From an uncultured Agathobacter sp. (GTDB lineage: Bacteria > Bacillota > Clostridia > Lachnospirales > Lachnospiraceae): DNA of 64,000 nt. Below the pieces are notes generated by a model. It searched no databases, had not been told where the DNA came from, and was given only the letters and a program-made list of their open reading frames with translations. The stretch covers positions 1 through 64,000 of the forward strand of contig CAKRDT010000008.1 in assembly GCA_934316545.1 (NCBI GenBank). Direction: 5' to 3'. How positions within the stretch are numbered: the stretch's first letter is position 1; the number at the start of each line of letters is the position of its first letter. Positions 48,756 to 57,056 of the stretch are shown here, piece after piece. Both the position numbers and the translations under genes were made by a program.

Positions 48756-49400
48756 TTATCTGATCAACTGATCTCTTTCCGTTTGATTATTTGTTCTCCA
48801 CGCGTCATCTTGTGCTTTACATTTCTTTATTAAAGAATTGTACTTCTTTTGCGATATCTTTTTTCCATTTTTCTTACAAACGATTTTATTCGTTATAAAT
48901 GACTCTTGATAATCCAGATATTTTGAAAGTTTTCCCTTTCTATTTAACTTGTATGCAGTATCATCTTCTTCTAATAAACTATAGAAGAAATGATTGTGCA
49001 AATGATTTTGGGAGCATAAATAGACATATGCATAACCTCCCACTTGATTCGCGCAACTAACTCCATTTTTAGATACCGGAACAACTTTATTCTTTTTATA
49101 TGTATATACATATATTTGACTTGAGTTATACTCATTTGGATGCAATGTTATAAGCTCTGGGACTTTATCTCCATCCATATCTTTTACCATAAATAGAGAG
49201 CAAAATTTATAGTTTTCCGTATTCTGCATCTCCCAATCGCCCTCTCTAACCGTAAACGATGATTCATACTTTTCTAAAAATTTCTGATACGCCTCCAATG
49301 CCTTTTCTCTTTTTGTCTTTGCAGACACATTGCATGGCAAAGATGTCAGCAGTAATGTAACAACCAAAACAAAAATAATACTGAAATATCTTTTCTTCAT
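48756..49400 (-). CDS. Secreted protein with DxDGD loop, unknown function
   Basis: A 214-residue secreted protein: signal peptide at about 1-28 (SIIFVLVVTLLLTSLPC, then NVSA), then a helical segment and a VKDMDGDKVPELITLH loop resembling a calcium-binding DxDGDG motif, although its last Gly is Lys. The C-terminal half is Lys/Asn-rich. The protein at 47856 carries a similar loop (MNGDGKKEA), which suggests two members of one family. Five bases separate it from the zinc-ribbon gene upstream. Function unknown. Confidence 0.6.
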   Translation of the reverse strand: MKKRYFSIIFVLVVTLLLTSLPCNVSAKTKREKALEAYQKFLEKYESSFTVREGDWEMQNTENYKFCSLFMVKDMDGDKVPELITLHPNEYNSSQIYVYTYKKNKVVPVSKNGVSCANQVGGYAYVYLCSQNHLHNHFFYSLLEEDDTAYKLNRKGKLSKYLDYQESFITNKIVCKKNGKKISQKKYNSLIKKCKAQDDAWRTNNQTERDQLIR

Positions 49401-49405
49401 GAAAA

Positions 49406-49867
49406 TTACTCCTTATTCATCTTTCCATTTATCTCACTTAACAAGGTAATTATATGCCCCACACCATTCGTAATCAAGCCAATTGCTGCGCCATTCAAAA
49501 AATATTCCAAAAATATTATAGAAGAAAAATCACTGTATGTATTTCTCCCGTGATCATATGCAACCAATATACTTGAGAAGATTATAATATCCCCCATAAT
49601 CTGCAATATCTTACCTACGACAAGACTATCCGTTAAAAATACTGCAAGCGAAGTATTTGATTCTGTTGTATGAACTTCTTCTTGCATTATTTGTTCCCCT
49701 GCAATTGCCTTTTCAACATATTCCTGTTGTTCTATAGGTGACAATTTTTCAAAAAACATATCCGTATATTCTGTTACAATCAGTGTTTCGCCACAATTTC
49801 CGCAAAATTCTCCGCTTCCAACAGTCCACTTTTTACACTGTGGACAAATTTTAATCTTCTTTACCAT
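49406..49867 (-). CDS. Zinc-ribbon membrane protein, unknown function
   Basis: A 153-residue protein with an N-terminal zinc ribbon, CPQCKKWTVGSGEFCGNC (CxxC-x10-CxxC), and two hydrophobic stretches at about 85-105 and 118-145. The N-terminus is likely cytoplasmic. It starts the operon that includes two secreted proteins (48756 and 47856). Such small zinc-ribbon membrane proteins often accompany secretion or signal functions, but no specific role can be assigned. Confidence 0.55.
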   Translation of the reverse strand: MVKKIKICPQCKKWTVGSGEFCGNCGETLIVTEYTDMFFEKLSPIEQQEYVEKAIAGEQIMQEEVHTTESNTSLAVFLTDSLVVGKILQIMGDIIIFSSILVAYDHGRNTYSDFSSIIFLEYFLNGAAIGLITNGVGHIITLLSEINGKMNKE

Positions 49868-49989
49868 GTCGGTTCCTCTCTCCTCATTTCATATTCTTGG
49901 TATATTATATTTTTTCTGTAACATACTTCTATTTTACTCTCATAAAATTTTCGGCACTCCAACTATTTTCTTTTCATTTTACAAACTCC

Positions 49990-50859
49990 TTATTCTTCAT
50001 ATTTCCTTGAAAAATCATCGGCTCGCGAGGATAATTTTTCTATGTATAATTGGTAATAATAATCATCATATTCTTCATGATATGGATGTGCATAACACGC
50101 CTCACACAATTTCTTCCATCCATATGGAGCCACTGTTAACTCACCCGAAAAGGTCATATCTGAATTCTCATATTCTCCATTTGTATCTTTTATTATAGCT
50201 CCTTCCTCATCGTAGACACACTCATATACCATCTCGCCTTCATCTTCCTTATTTTCCCGATATTCTATTCTTTCTATCTTTCCGTCCGCATTATATTCAT
50301 ATGAATAAAAACCAGGACTCCCCGCCGGACAATCTTCACTTATGTATTTCTCGCTAATTCTATCTTCGTTGTCATACTCATATGTTATCTCTTAAATTCG
50401 ACCGGTCAAATATTTCTCTGTCCACTCATACCATATCCGTATCGGATTTTCATCTTCATACTCAAAGTTTTTTCGTATGTACGATATATAATTTCCACCA
50501 GCATCACAATTATAGTTTGCATCTTCACTGATAATATGATCTACATCATCATATTTATAATTTACAACATTATGCTCTTCACCGTCCTTTGTCGTTTTAA
50601 TGCAAATACAATTACCTGTTTTATCATATTTAAATTCATGCTTTAATTCTGCTAGTTTACTTCCATCCTCACCGTACTGCATCTCCTTTATCCATTTCCC
50701 ATTAGGATCGTATTGATACTCAATACGATTTCCCGTTTTCGAATCAACAAAAACTGTACAGATCTTTATGGTAGTGTATTTATCTGATTTAGATTCAGTT
50801 TGCGCACCGCAACCACATAGCATTAAGTTTGCAAGTATTAGCACCAATACAATTTTCAT
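49990..50859 (-). pseudogene. YD-repeat lipoprotein split by an in-frame stop
   Basis: Two frames, 50859-50392 and 50391-49990, are in the same register and separated by one TAA codon (50394-50392). Together they would be about 289 residues. The first part has a lipobox (LANLMLCGCG) and both parts have YD-type repeats: YQYDPNGK, FKYDKTGN, YKYDDVDH, YEYDNEDR and YEYNADGK. No frameshift is needed to join them. The second part has no own start with a ribosome site near the break; its first ATG is at 50232. A true nonsense mutation, a suppressed stop and a sequencing error are possible. Confidence 0.8.
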
Positions 50860-50907
50860 TCAATGAATTTTTTATTCGTGTCTTGCATAAATATTATCCT
50901 CTTTTAT

Positions 50908-50940
50908 GCCGTCAAAATATACCAAGCATATTTTGACGGC
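50908..50940. repeat. Perfect 13-base inverted repeat downstream of the CHAP gene
   Basis: GCCGTCAAAATAT (50908-50920) and its exact complement ATATTTTGACGGC (50928-50940) with a 7-base loop, located between the CHAP gene stop and the YD lipoprotein. No U run follows on the minus strand, so the terminator function is uncertain. Confidence 0.75.
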
Positions 50941-50956
50941 TCTCCCTTCCTTGTTT

Positions 50957-52477
50957 TTAATAGGACGGTATCGCATATCCATATACATAAGATGAATCAA
51001 CCCGCCTTCTAGTATTTCTTGTAAACTTCTGAACGGTATAATTTCCATTCCCAGCCCTTACATTGCCTTCTACGACCTGTAAATACCCGTTTACTGGTGC
51101 AGCAATAATCATACCCACGTGAGAAGAACCGTTTGAACCATAAAACACCAGATCGCCAGCTTTTGGCGTATAATTGCCTCCATGCGAAGCTGAAAGTTGG
51201 AACTGGTCTCTCTGTCGATACCAGCTTACAGCCGATGCACAACTTGCAGTCTTTGGAATTGCACTGTCCAGCACTCCAATCTGATTTGCACAATATGACT
51301 GAAATGCCATACACCATGCCTTTCCACTTCCAGATACAGTCCTTCCATAATACCAGGTGTTGTACACGACATTGTTATTACCACGATAATCTCCAACTCC
51401 AAGCTGTGACAACTCATAATTTACAATCTGTTGAATTTTAACAGATGAATTTGATGATTCTGAATCAGAATTCTGGTTATATTCTTGTCCATTTACAGAC
51501 ACCCCTACAAGTACGAATTTCTGGGCAATGGTATTATTTCCTTCATATACCTGCATATGTGTTTGGTTTTTAAAAACAGCTCCTCCAACATCTAGGTACA
51601 GCCCATTGCACTTGGAAATAAAACTATAAAAATTATCTGATGTTTTAACAATTTCCCATTTCTGATTATCTCCATTATGTGCTGTCCACTGCAGAACTTT
51701 TGTTTCGTTATTCTTTCCGCTGTTTGCTACATCAAGATTCTTTCCACTATGAATTGCAGTAATAGTATAATATCCATCACCACAGTTCTTGATCAAAAAT
51801 CCCTGATTTGTTTGATAAGCATTCTGATAGATCTGAATTGTTGCACCATCTTCTGTACTTGCTCCACGAACATCTAACACCATATTTTGATCTGCCGCAC
51901 ACTTAATCTGATAATATCCATTCTTAATATTAGCATTTTCTACGTTATCTGATTGTGTACTATATTTTCCAGATACCCACCCCATTTTATATCCGCCACT
52001 TACTGGATAGATAACCTGTGTTTTATTCCCAGAATAGCCTACAACTATAACTTGATCATTTGCATAAACAGTTCCAAGCGTTTGTGACAAGTTACTACGG
52101 CGATAAGCCGTCTTTGAGGTTCCAAGCTGTGTTTTTTGTGTAGAAAAATCTGTATTTACAAAAAATGCACTGTTTTTGGCATATGCAGTCCGAAATCTCC
52201 CCCCTGAAACTGGATACTTCACACGCACATACCCATCTGATTTAACTTCAAGAATTGTACAGCAATCTGTTGCACCATCAATATAACCTGTGTATGTATA
52301 TCTTCCATTACTCAAGTTATATGTATTGGTACGTCCTGTCGGTATTGTGTAACATATAATTGGAACACACCCCGTTGTTGTTGCCGCTTGTACCTGCATT
52401 TTTTCCATTGGTAAAAATGTAACTATCATTGCCATTACAAGCAATGCCATTACAACCTTTTTGAAATAATTTCTCAT
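50957..52477 (-). CDS. Secreted CHAP-domain cell-wall hydrolase with ricin-type lectin domain
   Basis: A 506-residue secreted protein. The signal peptide is at about 1-31 (LLVMAMIVTFLPMEKMQVQA). Residues about 50-185 look like SH3-like repeats (VKYPVSGGRFRTAYAK, YPVSGGYKMGWVSGKY). Residues about 188-330 are a ricin-B/RICIN-type fold (QxW-like DNQKWEI, KNLDVANSG). The C-terminus (about 360-506) is a CHAP amidase with the catalytic Cys in KAWCMAFQSYC and the His in SSHVGMII, followed by VVEGN. It probably cuts peptidoglycan. It lies 33 bases after the RCC1-like gene and should share the c-di-GMP riboswitch transcript. ATG 52477 follows AAAAAGGAGGA. Confidence 0.9.
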   Translation of the reverse strand: MRNYFKKVVMALLVMAMIVTFLPMEKMQVQAATTTGCVPIICYTIPTGRTNTYNLSNGRYTYTGYIDGATDCCTILEVKSDGYVRVKYPVSGGRFRTAYAKNSAFFVNTDFSTQKTQLGTSKTAYRRSNLSQTLGTVYANDQVIVVGYSGNKTQVIYPVSGGYKMGWVSGKYSTQSDNVENANIKNGYYQIKCAADQNMVLDVRGASTEDGATIQIYQNAYQTNQGFLIKNCGDGYYTITAIHSGKNLDVANSGKNNETKVLQWTAHNGDNQKWEIVKTSDNFYSFISKCNGLYLDVGGAVFKNQTHMQVYEGNNTIAQKFVLVGVSVNGQEYNQNSDSESSNSSVKIQQIVNYELSQLGVGDYRGNNNVVYNTWYYGRTVSGSGKAWCMAFQSYCANQIGVLDSAIPKTASCASAVSWYRQRDQFQLSASHGGNYTPKAGDLVFYGSNGSSHVGMIIAAPVNGYLQVVEGNVRAGNGNYTVQKFTRNTRRRVDSSYVYGYAIPSY

Positions 52478-52510
52478 AGACTTTTCCTCCTTTTTGCATT
52501 TCAGATTTGT

Positions 52511-53647
52511 TTAGTTACTATAAAATTCTTCTGCCGCAATAATTACGCTTGGCTCGTTTCCAAATCCATTCCCCCATCCCCACACATTATTATCATAATC
52601 AATTGCGACAATCCTTCCATATCGAAAAAACATCTCCTTAAAACAGTAATCTCTTATCTCCCATGATGTTTTCCATAAATCCTCGTATGTTCCATCGCCT
52701 AATTGACCATACTTATTTTCTCCACGAGTATAAATTGTTCCATTTTTAAACAAATAATATTCATTATATTTCCCCCACTTTACATAATTTTTTATATTCT
52801 TTCCGCCTTGATTAATAAGCTCCAAATTTTTTTGATCTAATTTGTATAGTTCACCAGAATCAATACCAATAAAATAACTTTCAGAATATCCCAAACCTTC
52901 AATCAAAAGTTCACTACACGGAATTTTCTTCAAATCATACACCTCCTGAAAGCTCTTTTCGCATATATTACTATCTTCGTACAAAAATTTAACATCTTTT
53001 TTCTGACTATATACATATAATTCCCCATCTAGTAATATTGTTTTATCACTAGTTACACGAATATCTTTTTTATTATCAAAGTCCAACGGTATAAAATATT
53101 CATAAAAATTGTCCACTATCATTTCAACATATTGTTGTCCATCTTCACAAGTAACAATCATTTTCTCAAACGGCTCTACATTGGGAGATATGTTAATATC
53201 CATTACATCAGAAAATCCATCTACTACCTCTGGTACAAAAATATTTTTTCCCCAATGATACAATTTTCCATCTTGTGTAAGTGCATAAAACCGATATTCA
53301 TCTTGATATATTTTTACTGCATCATAAATACCTTCAACTTGAGTCCAATCATCACTGTCAATTCTTTGTCCGTTTCCTAATTGCCCCTCATCATTAACTC
53401 CATACCCCCAAATCGTACCATCTGACTTTAAATATAAGATATTATCATCTGTAACAATAACATCACCACTAAATGAAATAACACGATCCGATTCTGTTAT
53501 TTCATCTTCAGATTCTTCCTCTTCATAATCATCCGCCCAATTCTCAGTCTCATCTTCCATAGTATTCTCAGTCATTCCACTATTCCCGCAACTTGCTAAG
53601 CACATTGCCAGGCTCATTGCCCAAAACATTGTAAACACTTTTTTCAT
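52511..53647 (-). CDS. RCC1-like beta-propeller lipoprotein
   Basis: A 378-residue predicted lipoprotein: MKKVFTMFWAMSLAMCLASC with the lipobox near Cys 20. An acidic linker (about 25-50) precedes repeats that resemble RCC1 blades: IWGYGVNDEGQLGNGQ, YHWGKN, YTRGENKYGQLGDGTYED and VWGWGNGFGNE. It is probably a surface-exposed beta-propeller. The ATG at 53647 gives the signal peptide; an ATG four codons upstream lies nearer to AAGGG and is possible. A c-di-GMP-I riboswitch lies 100 bases upstream, and the CHAP gene follows. Confidence 0.82.
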   Translation of the reverse strand: MKKVFTMFWAMSLAMCLASCGNSGMTENTMEDETENWADDYEEEESEDEITESDRVISFSGDVIVTDDNILYLKSDGTIWGYGVNDEGQLGNGQRIDSDDWTQVEGIYDAVKIYQDEYRFYALTQDGKLYHWGKNIFVPEVVDGFSDVMDINISPNVEPFEKMIVTCEDGQQYVEMIVDNFYEYFIPLDFDNKKDIRVTSDKTILLDGELYVYSQKKDVKFLYEDSNICEKSFQEVYDLKKIPCSELLIEGLGYSESYFIGIDSGELYKLDQKNLELINQGGKNIKNYVKWGKYNEYYLFKNGTIYTRGENKYGQLGDGTYEDLWKTSWEIRDYCFKEMFFRYGRIVAIDYDNNVWGWGNGFGNEPSVIIAAEEFYSN

Positions 53648-53746
53648 AATTCTTATCATTCCCTTCTTTCGATCAAAACACACAAAATTTCTCGAACCAA
53701 AATTTTTTATTACCCCACTATTTATTCTTATTTAATTACTTCTTTA

Positions 53747-53880
53747 GAAAAGAAAAGACATTACAACTGATTTACATTCAGTGTAATGCCTTACTTCATG
53801 CACATTAGTTGGTAACTGGCTATCATTTTACAGACCCTATAGCTTTGCGTCGCAGCCTTTCAACTGCTTTGCTTTTTTCA
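53747..53880 (-). promoter_or_regulatory. Cyclic-di-GMP-I (GEMM-I) riboswitch with terminator
   Basis: On the minus strand the aptamer (about 53880-53795) has GCAAAGC (53872-53866), the tetraloop stem CAGTTGAAAGGCTG, then CGACGCAAAGC, TATAGGGTCTG and GATAGCCAGTTACC. This order and spacing match the GEMM-I consensus (P2 stem with GAAA, ACGCAAAGC, tetraloop receptor, and the P3 arms GCTAT / ATAGC). A hairpin CATTACACTGA / TCAGTTGTAATG (53788-53759) with a U-rich tail follows, consistent with transcription termination. It controls the RCC1-like gene and probably the CHAP gene. It begins 26 bases after the previous gene's stop, so that gene is not the target. Whether ligand turns it on or off cannot be told from sequence. 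Confidence 0.93.
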
Positions 53881-53905
53881 ATTTATATATATCTATATCA
53901 TTTTT

Positions 53906-54958
53906 CTACGGCCATACTGTATATACGTTTCCGTAGTCGCTATAATATGTTTTTCCGTTACACTTCTTATAGCGTTTTACTCTTAAGTAATATTGTTTAT
54001 TTTTATTTAATCCCTTTAATTTTACTGTTGTTCCTTTGATGGTCTTGGACTTTGTGCTTTTCTTGCCAAATTTGTCGGATGTTGAATATTGCAATATATA
54101 TCCTGTTGCCTCATCGGATTTTTCCAAACGAACCGTTGCCTTTGTTTTCGTTCTTGTTACGGACTCAATGCCTCCAGCTTCCGGCTTAACACTCATTACA
54201 AAATGATATGATCCATGATTACCACAAACTTTTATGTAATATCTTCCCTTGTCCAAGTCAACATATCGTTTGCTATATGCATATCCTTTATTATTGTCGT
54301 AATAAGATTCAAAATAACCAATGTTGTTTCCTTCACTGTTTAATATCTCATACCTTGCATAACTACTCTCAATATAATTAGTATGAGAAATCACAAGTTT
54401 TCCTGAAAATGGCATATCAAAAATGTAAAAATCTTGCGCATCTTCATTTCCAATCATTCCATACACTTTTTGACCTAATGAAATCTTCTTGGCTTGTGAT
54501 AAAATGTCATTTCGATCACTCTGTGATTCTGGGAATGTCTCTTTTTCCTTTTGACTACTCAATCTAAAAGAATATGTTGCGTTTTCGCTGGCATTTAACT
54601 TAATGTAATGGCTTCCCGAACATAAATATAAATTCACCTTTTTGTATGCCGCATTTCTGTTTTCATCATGACCAACATACCAAGAATCTATTTCTTCATA
54701 TTCATTATCATACAGTGTAATATAAGCGCTGTATGTCTGATAAGCCTCCAATGTCAATGTGACAACTTCAGCCTGCTTGATATCCAAGCGATAATAAGCT
54801 TCGCCCTCTGGTGCGGATCCACTGTAAGTTCCGTTCTCGCTGATCAGCATTGCATTTTGGATTGTATTATCCGTAGATGCCTGCGTAGTCACCGGATAGC
54901 ATCCACTCAATCCCACAACAATTGCCAAAAATAAGATTATTTTATTCTTTAGTTTCAT
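53906..54958 (-). CDS. Lipoprotein with PPC-like and fibronectin type III domains
   Basis: A 350-residue predicted lipoprotein: KNKIILFLAIVVGLSGC, lipobox Cys near 20. Two beta-rich PPC/pre-peptidase-like domains lie at about 45-135 and 155-255 (AYYRLDIKQAEVVTLTLEA, AQDFYIFDMPFSGKLVISH). A C-terminal fibronectin type III-like domain lies at about 260-350 (ATVRLEKSDEATGYILQYS, YYLRVKRYKKCNGKTYYS). It is probably surface-exposed. An upstream 30-base element (55011-55040) matches one upstream of the HTH regulator gene at 55102-56574, which suggests control by that regulator. The terminator for the regulator lies in between. Confidence 0.8.
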   Translation of the reverse strand: MKLKNKIILFLAIVVGLSGCYPVTTQASTDNTIQNAMLISENGTYSGSAPEGEAYYRLDIKQAEVVTLTLEAYQTYSAYITLYDNEYEEIDSWYVGHDENRNAAYKKVNLYLCSGSHYIKLNASENATYSFRLSSQKEKETFPESQSDRNDILSQAKKISLGQKVYGMIGNEDAQDFYIFDMPFSGKLVISHTNYIESSYARYEILNSEGNNIGYFESYYDNNKGYAYSKRYVDLDKGRYYIKVCGNHGSYHFVMSVKPEAGGIESVTRTKTKATVRLEKSDEATGYILQYSTSDKFGKKSTKSKTIKGTTVKLKGLNKNKQYYLRVKRYKKCNGKTYYSDYGNVYTVWP

Positions 54959-55010
54959 ATAACATACCCCCCTTTGTAATTATAAATATTTTATCAACTA
55001 TACATATTAT

Positions 55011-55040
55011 TTCAATATGTGCCTCTCATTGCGCCTTTTA
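55011..55040 (-). promoter_or_regulatory. Operator-like element upstream of the PPC/Fn3 lipoprotein gene
   Basis: Bases 55011-55040 match 56631-56660 at 24 of 30 positions with no gap. Read on the minus strand both have GGCRCA followed by a second GGCACA 12 bases later, then TATTGAA. The first half-site here is GGCGCA. It is 53-82 bases before the lipoprotein ATG, just beyond the regulator's terminator. Confidence 0.65.
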
Positions 55041-55050
55041 CGTTCATCTA

Positions 55051-55085
55051 AAAAAAGAGTCATTCCCTAGGGATATGACTCTTTT
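55051..55085 (-). terminator. Intrinsic terminator of the HTH regulator gene
   Basis: Arms AAAAGAGTCAT and ATGACTCTTTT with an inner TCCC / GGGA; on the minus strand a run of U follows. It lies about 17 bases past the regulator's stop at 55102. Confidence 0.9.
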
Positions 55086-55101
55086 GGCATATTATTGTTC
55101 C

Positions 55102-56574
55102 TTATTCACTTAATTCTTCAAAACATCGTCGTACAATTTCTTCATATTTCTTTATTGACTCTTCTATAGAATACACATAATTAGATTGAATAAAATTGTC
55201 AAAATAGCTTGCAAAAATATCGCAGATTCCCGGCTCATCAATGGAAATAAATCCAAATGGATATTCTGCAGAGCAGGAATAAAACACAACACGATTTCTC
55301 CCAAACATCTCAATTCCAAACGAAGTACCTTCGTCATACTCATCCTCATTGATCATATAAAAACGTCTCGGAGCCGTAACCAACTGTTCATAAAACGATG
55401 TCAGCATGCACTTCCGCATCTCGATCGTCTCTGCAACAAAATAGGAATCGAACATGCCAGGAAGATGTCCTGTTTCAATAAACTTTTTTATACCCTTCAT
55501 TCCAAATATATTAATATATTGATTACTTGAAATTTTGGGGATTTCAAAGAAAGCCGATGCATAGGCTTTCAGATCAGGGTCCGCTAAAATTTGTCGGCGT
55601 ATTTCCAGAGGGCACATAAGCGCTATACAAGGAAACGGTTCATACGTTATGCGTGTCTCATAATTATTCATCATTTTACGATAGCGTTGGATTCCCTCTC
55701 CTGAAAAACCTTGATAATCAAGCAACGCCCTATATGCCTTTGCCATTTCCATTACTTCACTCTTATAGACTTCCGCAATCTGTTTATTGGAAATCACTAC
55801 CATATTGTGTTTTTCATTCGAGCAAAGAAGAACATGCTGATGCGTTATAACATAATGTGCCCATAAATGATATCTCTGTTCTTCATTTGTTTCATTTATA
55901 TAAGTATATCTCACATCATATTCATTTTGCGGCGCTAAAGCATATGGAACAATCTGTCGAAGCATCTTGATATTTTCTAATACGCCGTCCTTCGCTTGTT
56001 CTGTATTTCTTAGATTTACCAATTGGTGACAGACTAATCGCTTTGATTCCGGTCTTTTTGCATTAGGCTTTAATGCACATTGTTCTAAAGCAAACCGACT
56101 CGCCCATGATACATCCATAAATACTTCCGGACTATCCTGTTCTAATATTTCCTGTTCAATCATGCACATGATTGCCTTAATGCATTCACTTTCGGATGTA
56201 TATGTATGTTGAATTTGCTCATTAAAACAGACTATACTCTGCTCATCTATATGAATAGAATCCATAGGATTACTTGCTTTCTGTTCATATACTTTTTGAA
56301 CATCATTCAAGCATGCATCAATTTCTTTCCATGAATCTACTGTCTCATATCCCAATTTTTCACTCTGGTATAAGGTGACTAACTCCTCCTCTTGCTTTTT
56401 AGAAATCTTTATATAGCGACAAATATCTTTTATATAGTCTAATGAAGGTAAACGTTGTCCCCTTGTTGTTTTCTGCAATGTTGTGCGATCCAAAGAAGCT
56501 TCTTTCGCTAATTGGTATACATTATATCCACTTGCGGTAATATAACCGGACAATTTCTCGCTAAATTTTGACAT
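55102..56574 (-). CDS. Large XRE-family HTH regulator
   Basis: A 490-residue protein with an N-terminal XRE HTH domain at about 5-65 (GYNVYQLAKEASLDRTTLQK, RLPSLDYIKDICRYI). The remaining 420 residues have no named domain; they are mainly helical, contain AKAYRALLDYQGFSGEG and FPFGFISIDEPGIC-like (YPFGFISIDEPGIC) segments, and do not show clear TPR repeats. This size suggests a ligand- or peptide-sensing C-terminal domain. Start ATG follows GGAGGGAAAC. Operator-like repeats lie upstream of it and of the neighbouring lipoprotein gene, so autoregulation and control of that lipoprotein gene are inferred. Confidence 0.75.
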   Translation of the reverse strand: MSKFSEKLSGYITASGYNVYQLAKEASLDRTTLQKTTRGQRLPSLDYIKDICRYIKISKKQEEELVTLYQSEKLGYETVDSWKEIDACLNDVQKVYEQKASNPMDSIHIDEQSIVCFNEQIQHTYTSESECIKAIMCMIEQEILEQDSPEVFMDVSWASRFALEQCALKPNAKRPESKRLVCHQLVNLRNTEQAKDGVLENIKMLRQIVPYALAPQNEYDVRYTYINETNEEQRYHLWAHYVITHQHVLLCSNEKHNMVVISNKQIAEVYKSEVMEMAKAYRALLDYQGFSGEGIQRYRKMMNNYETRITYEPFPCIALMCPLEIRRQILADPDLKAYASAFFEIPKISSNQYINIFGMKGIKKFIETGHLPGMFDSYFVAETIEMRKCMLTSFYEQLVTAPRRFYMINEDEYDEGTSFGIEMFGRNRVVFYSCSAEYPFGFISIDEPGICDIFASYFDNFIQSNYVYSIEESIKKYEEIVRRCFEELSE

Positions 56575-56630
56575 GTTTCCCTCCGTATTATTTACTACAA
56601 TTCTTATAATTTACCAATTTTCTAAAATAG

Positions 56631-56660
56631 TTCAATATGTGCCCTCCATTGTGCCTTATC
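56631..56660 (-). promoter_or_regulatory. Operator-like element upstream of the HTH regulator gene
   Basis: Same element as at 55011-55040 (24/30 identical). Read on the minus strand it contains two GGCACA half-sites with 12-base periodicity, followed by TATTGAA. It lies 57-86 bases before the ATG of the regulator. Confidence 0.65.
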
Positions 56661-56669
56661 ACACAATCT

Positions 56670-56710
56670 TAGTCCATATCGGTCTAAATAGCAATAGTCC
56701 AATTTGGTCT
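56670..56710 (+). promoter_or_regulatory. Two dyad-like repeats upstream of the small HTH gene
   Basis: TAGTCCATATCGGTCT (56670-56685) and TAGTCCAATTTGGTCT (56695-56710) differ at four positions. Both are near-palindromes (AGTCC...GG(A/T)CT), 25 bases apart, about 42-82 bases before the TTG start of the HTH gene at 56752. This resembles paired repressor sites. The gap 56575-56751 holds these and the element at 56631-56660. Confidence 0.5.
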
Positions 56711-56751
56711 CACATATACTAATATCAATAAAAATGGGGAGGTACAACATT

Positions 56752-56988
56752 TTGATTTATAGACGAATACGAGATTTACGGGAAGATAAAGACCTTACCC
56801 AACAAGAACTTGCTAATATTCTAAATATTACGCAGCGAACCTATTCCAGGTATGAAAATGATGATCGTGGAATTCCGCTTGAAACGATCTGTGCATTAGC
56901 TGACTTTCATAACACAAGTGTTGATTATCTGCTCGGAAGAACCGATCAGAAAAAGCCTTATCCCAAGGCTCTTAGACATGACACATGA
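56752..56988 (+). CDS. Small XRE-family HTH regulator
   Basis: A 78-residue protein that is mainly an XRE HTH domain: RRIRDLREDKDLTQQELANI with recognition helix NITQRTYSRYENDDRGIPLE, then ALADFHNTSVDYLLGRTD. The start is TTG at 56752, with GGGGAGG nine bases before it. The frame runs upstream to 56704 through codons that look unlike coding sequence. The domain ends in a KKPYPKALRHDT tail. It is divergent from the large HTH regulator and may be autoregulated through 56670-56710. Confidence 0.8.
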   Translation: MIYRRIRDLREDKDLTQQELANILNITQRTYSRYENDDRGIPLETICALADFHNTSVDYLLGRTDQKKPYPKALRHDT

Positions 56989-57010
56989 ATTTAAATACAT
57001 TTTCTACTAC

Positions 57011-57039
57011 AAAACCCCACCTGCAAAGCAGATGGGGTC
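57011..57039 (-). terminator. Terminator of the rplQ-end ribosomal operon
   Basis: Arms ACCCCACCTGC and GCAGATGGGGT, with a loop between, followed on the minus strand by TTTTG. It lies 18 bases beyond the rplQ stop and also faces the end of the small HTH gene. Confidence 0.85.
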
Positions 57040-57056
57040 TCATGGTCTAATCGATA

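Noticed and set aside
49406-49867. Zinc-ribbon protein as a toxin-antitoxin partner
   Set aside because: It is followed by two exported proteins and has no toxin-like neighbour; the membrane segments fit another role.
50908-50940. Intrinsic terminator of the CHAP gene
   Set aside because: The stem is perfect, but no U run follows on the minus strand; listed as a repeat only.
55011-56660. Sigma-54 promoter in the GGCAC...TTGAA elements
   Set aside because: The spacing between GGCAC and TTG is three bases, not the five needed for -24/-12, and no GC at the -12 position follows.
44056-57010. Prophage or integrative element
   Set aside because: No integrase, transposase, phage structural gene or flanking tRNA was seen. 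Two remnants and secreted genes alone do not show a mobile element.
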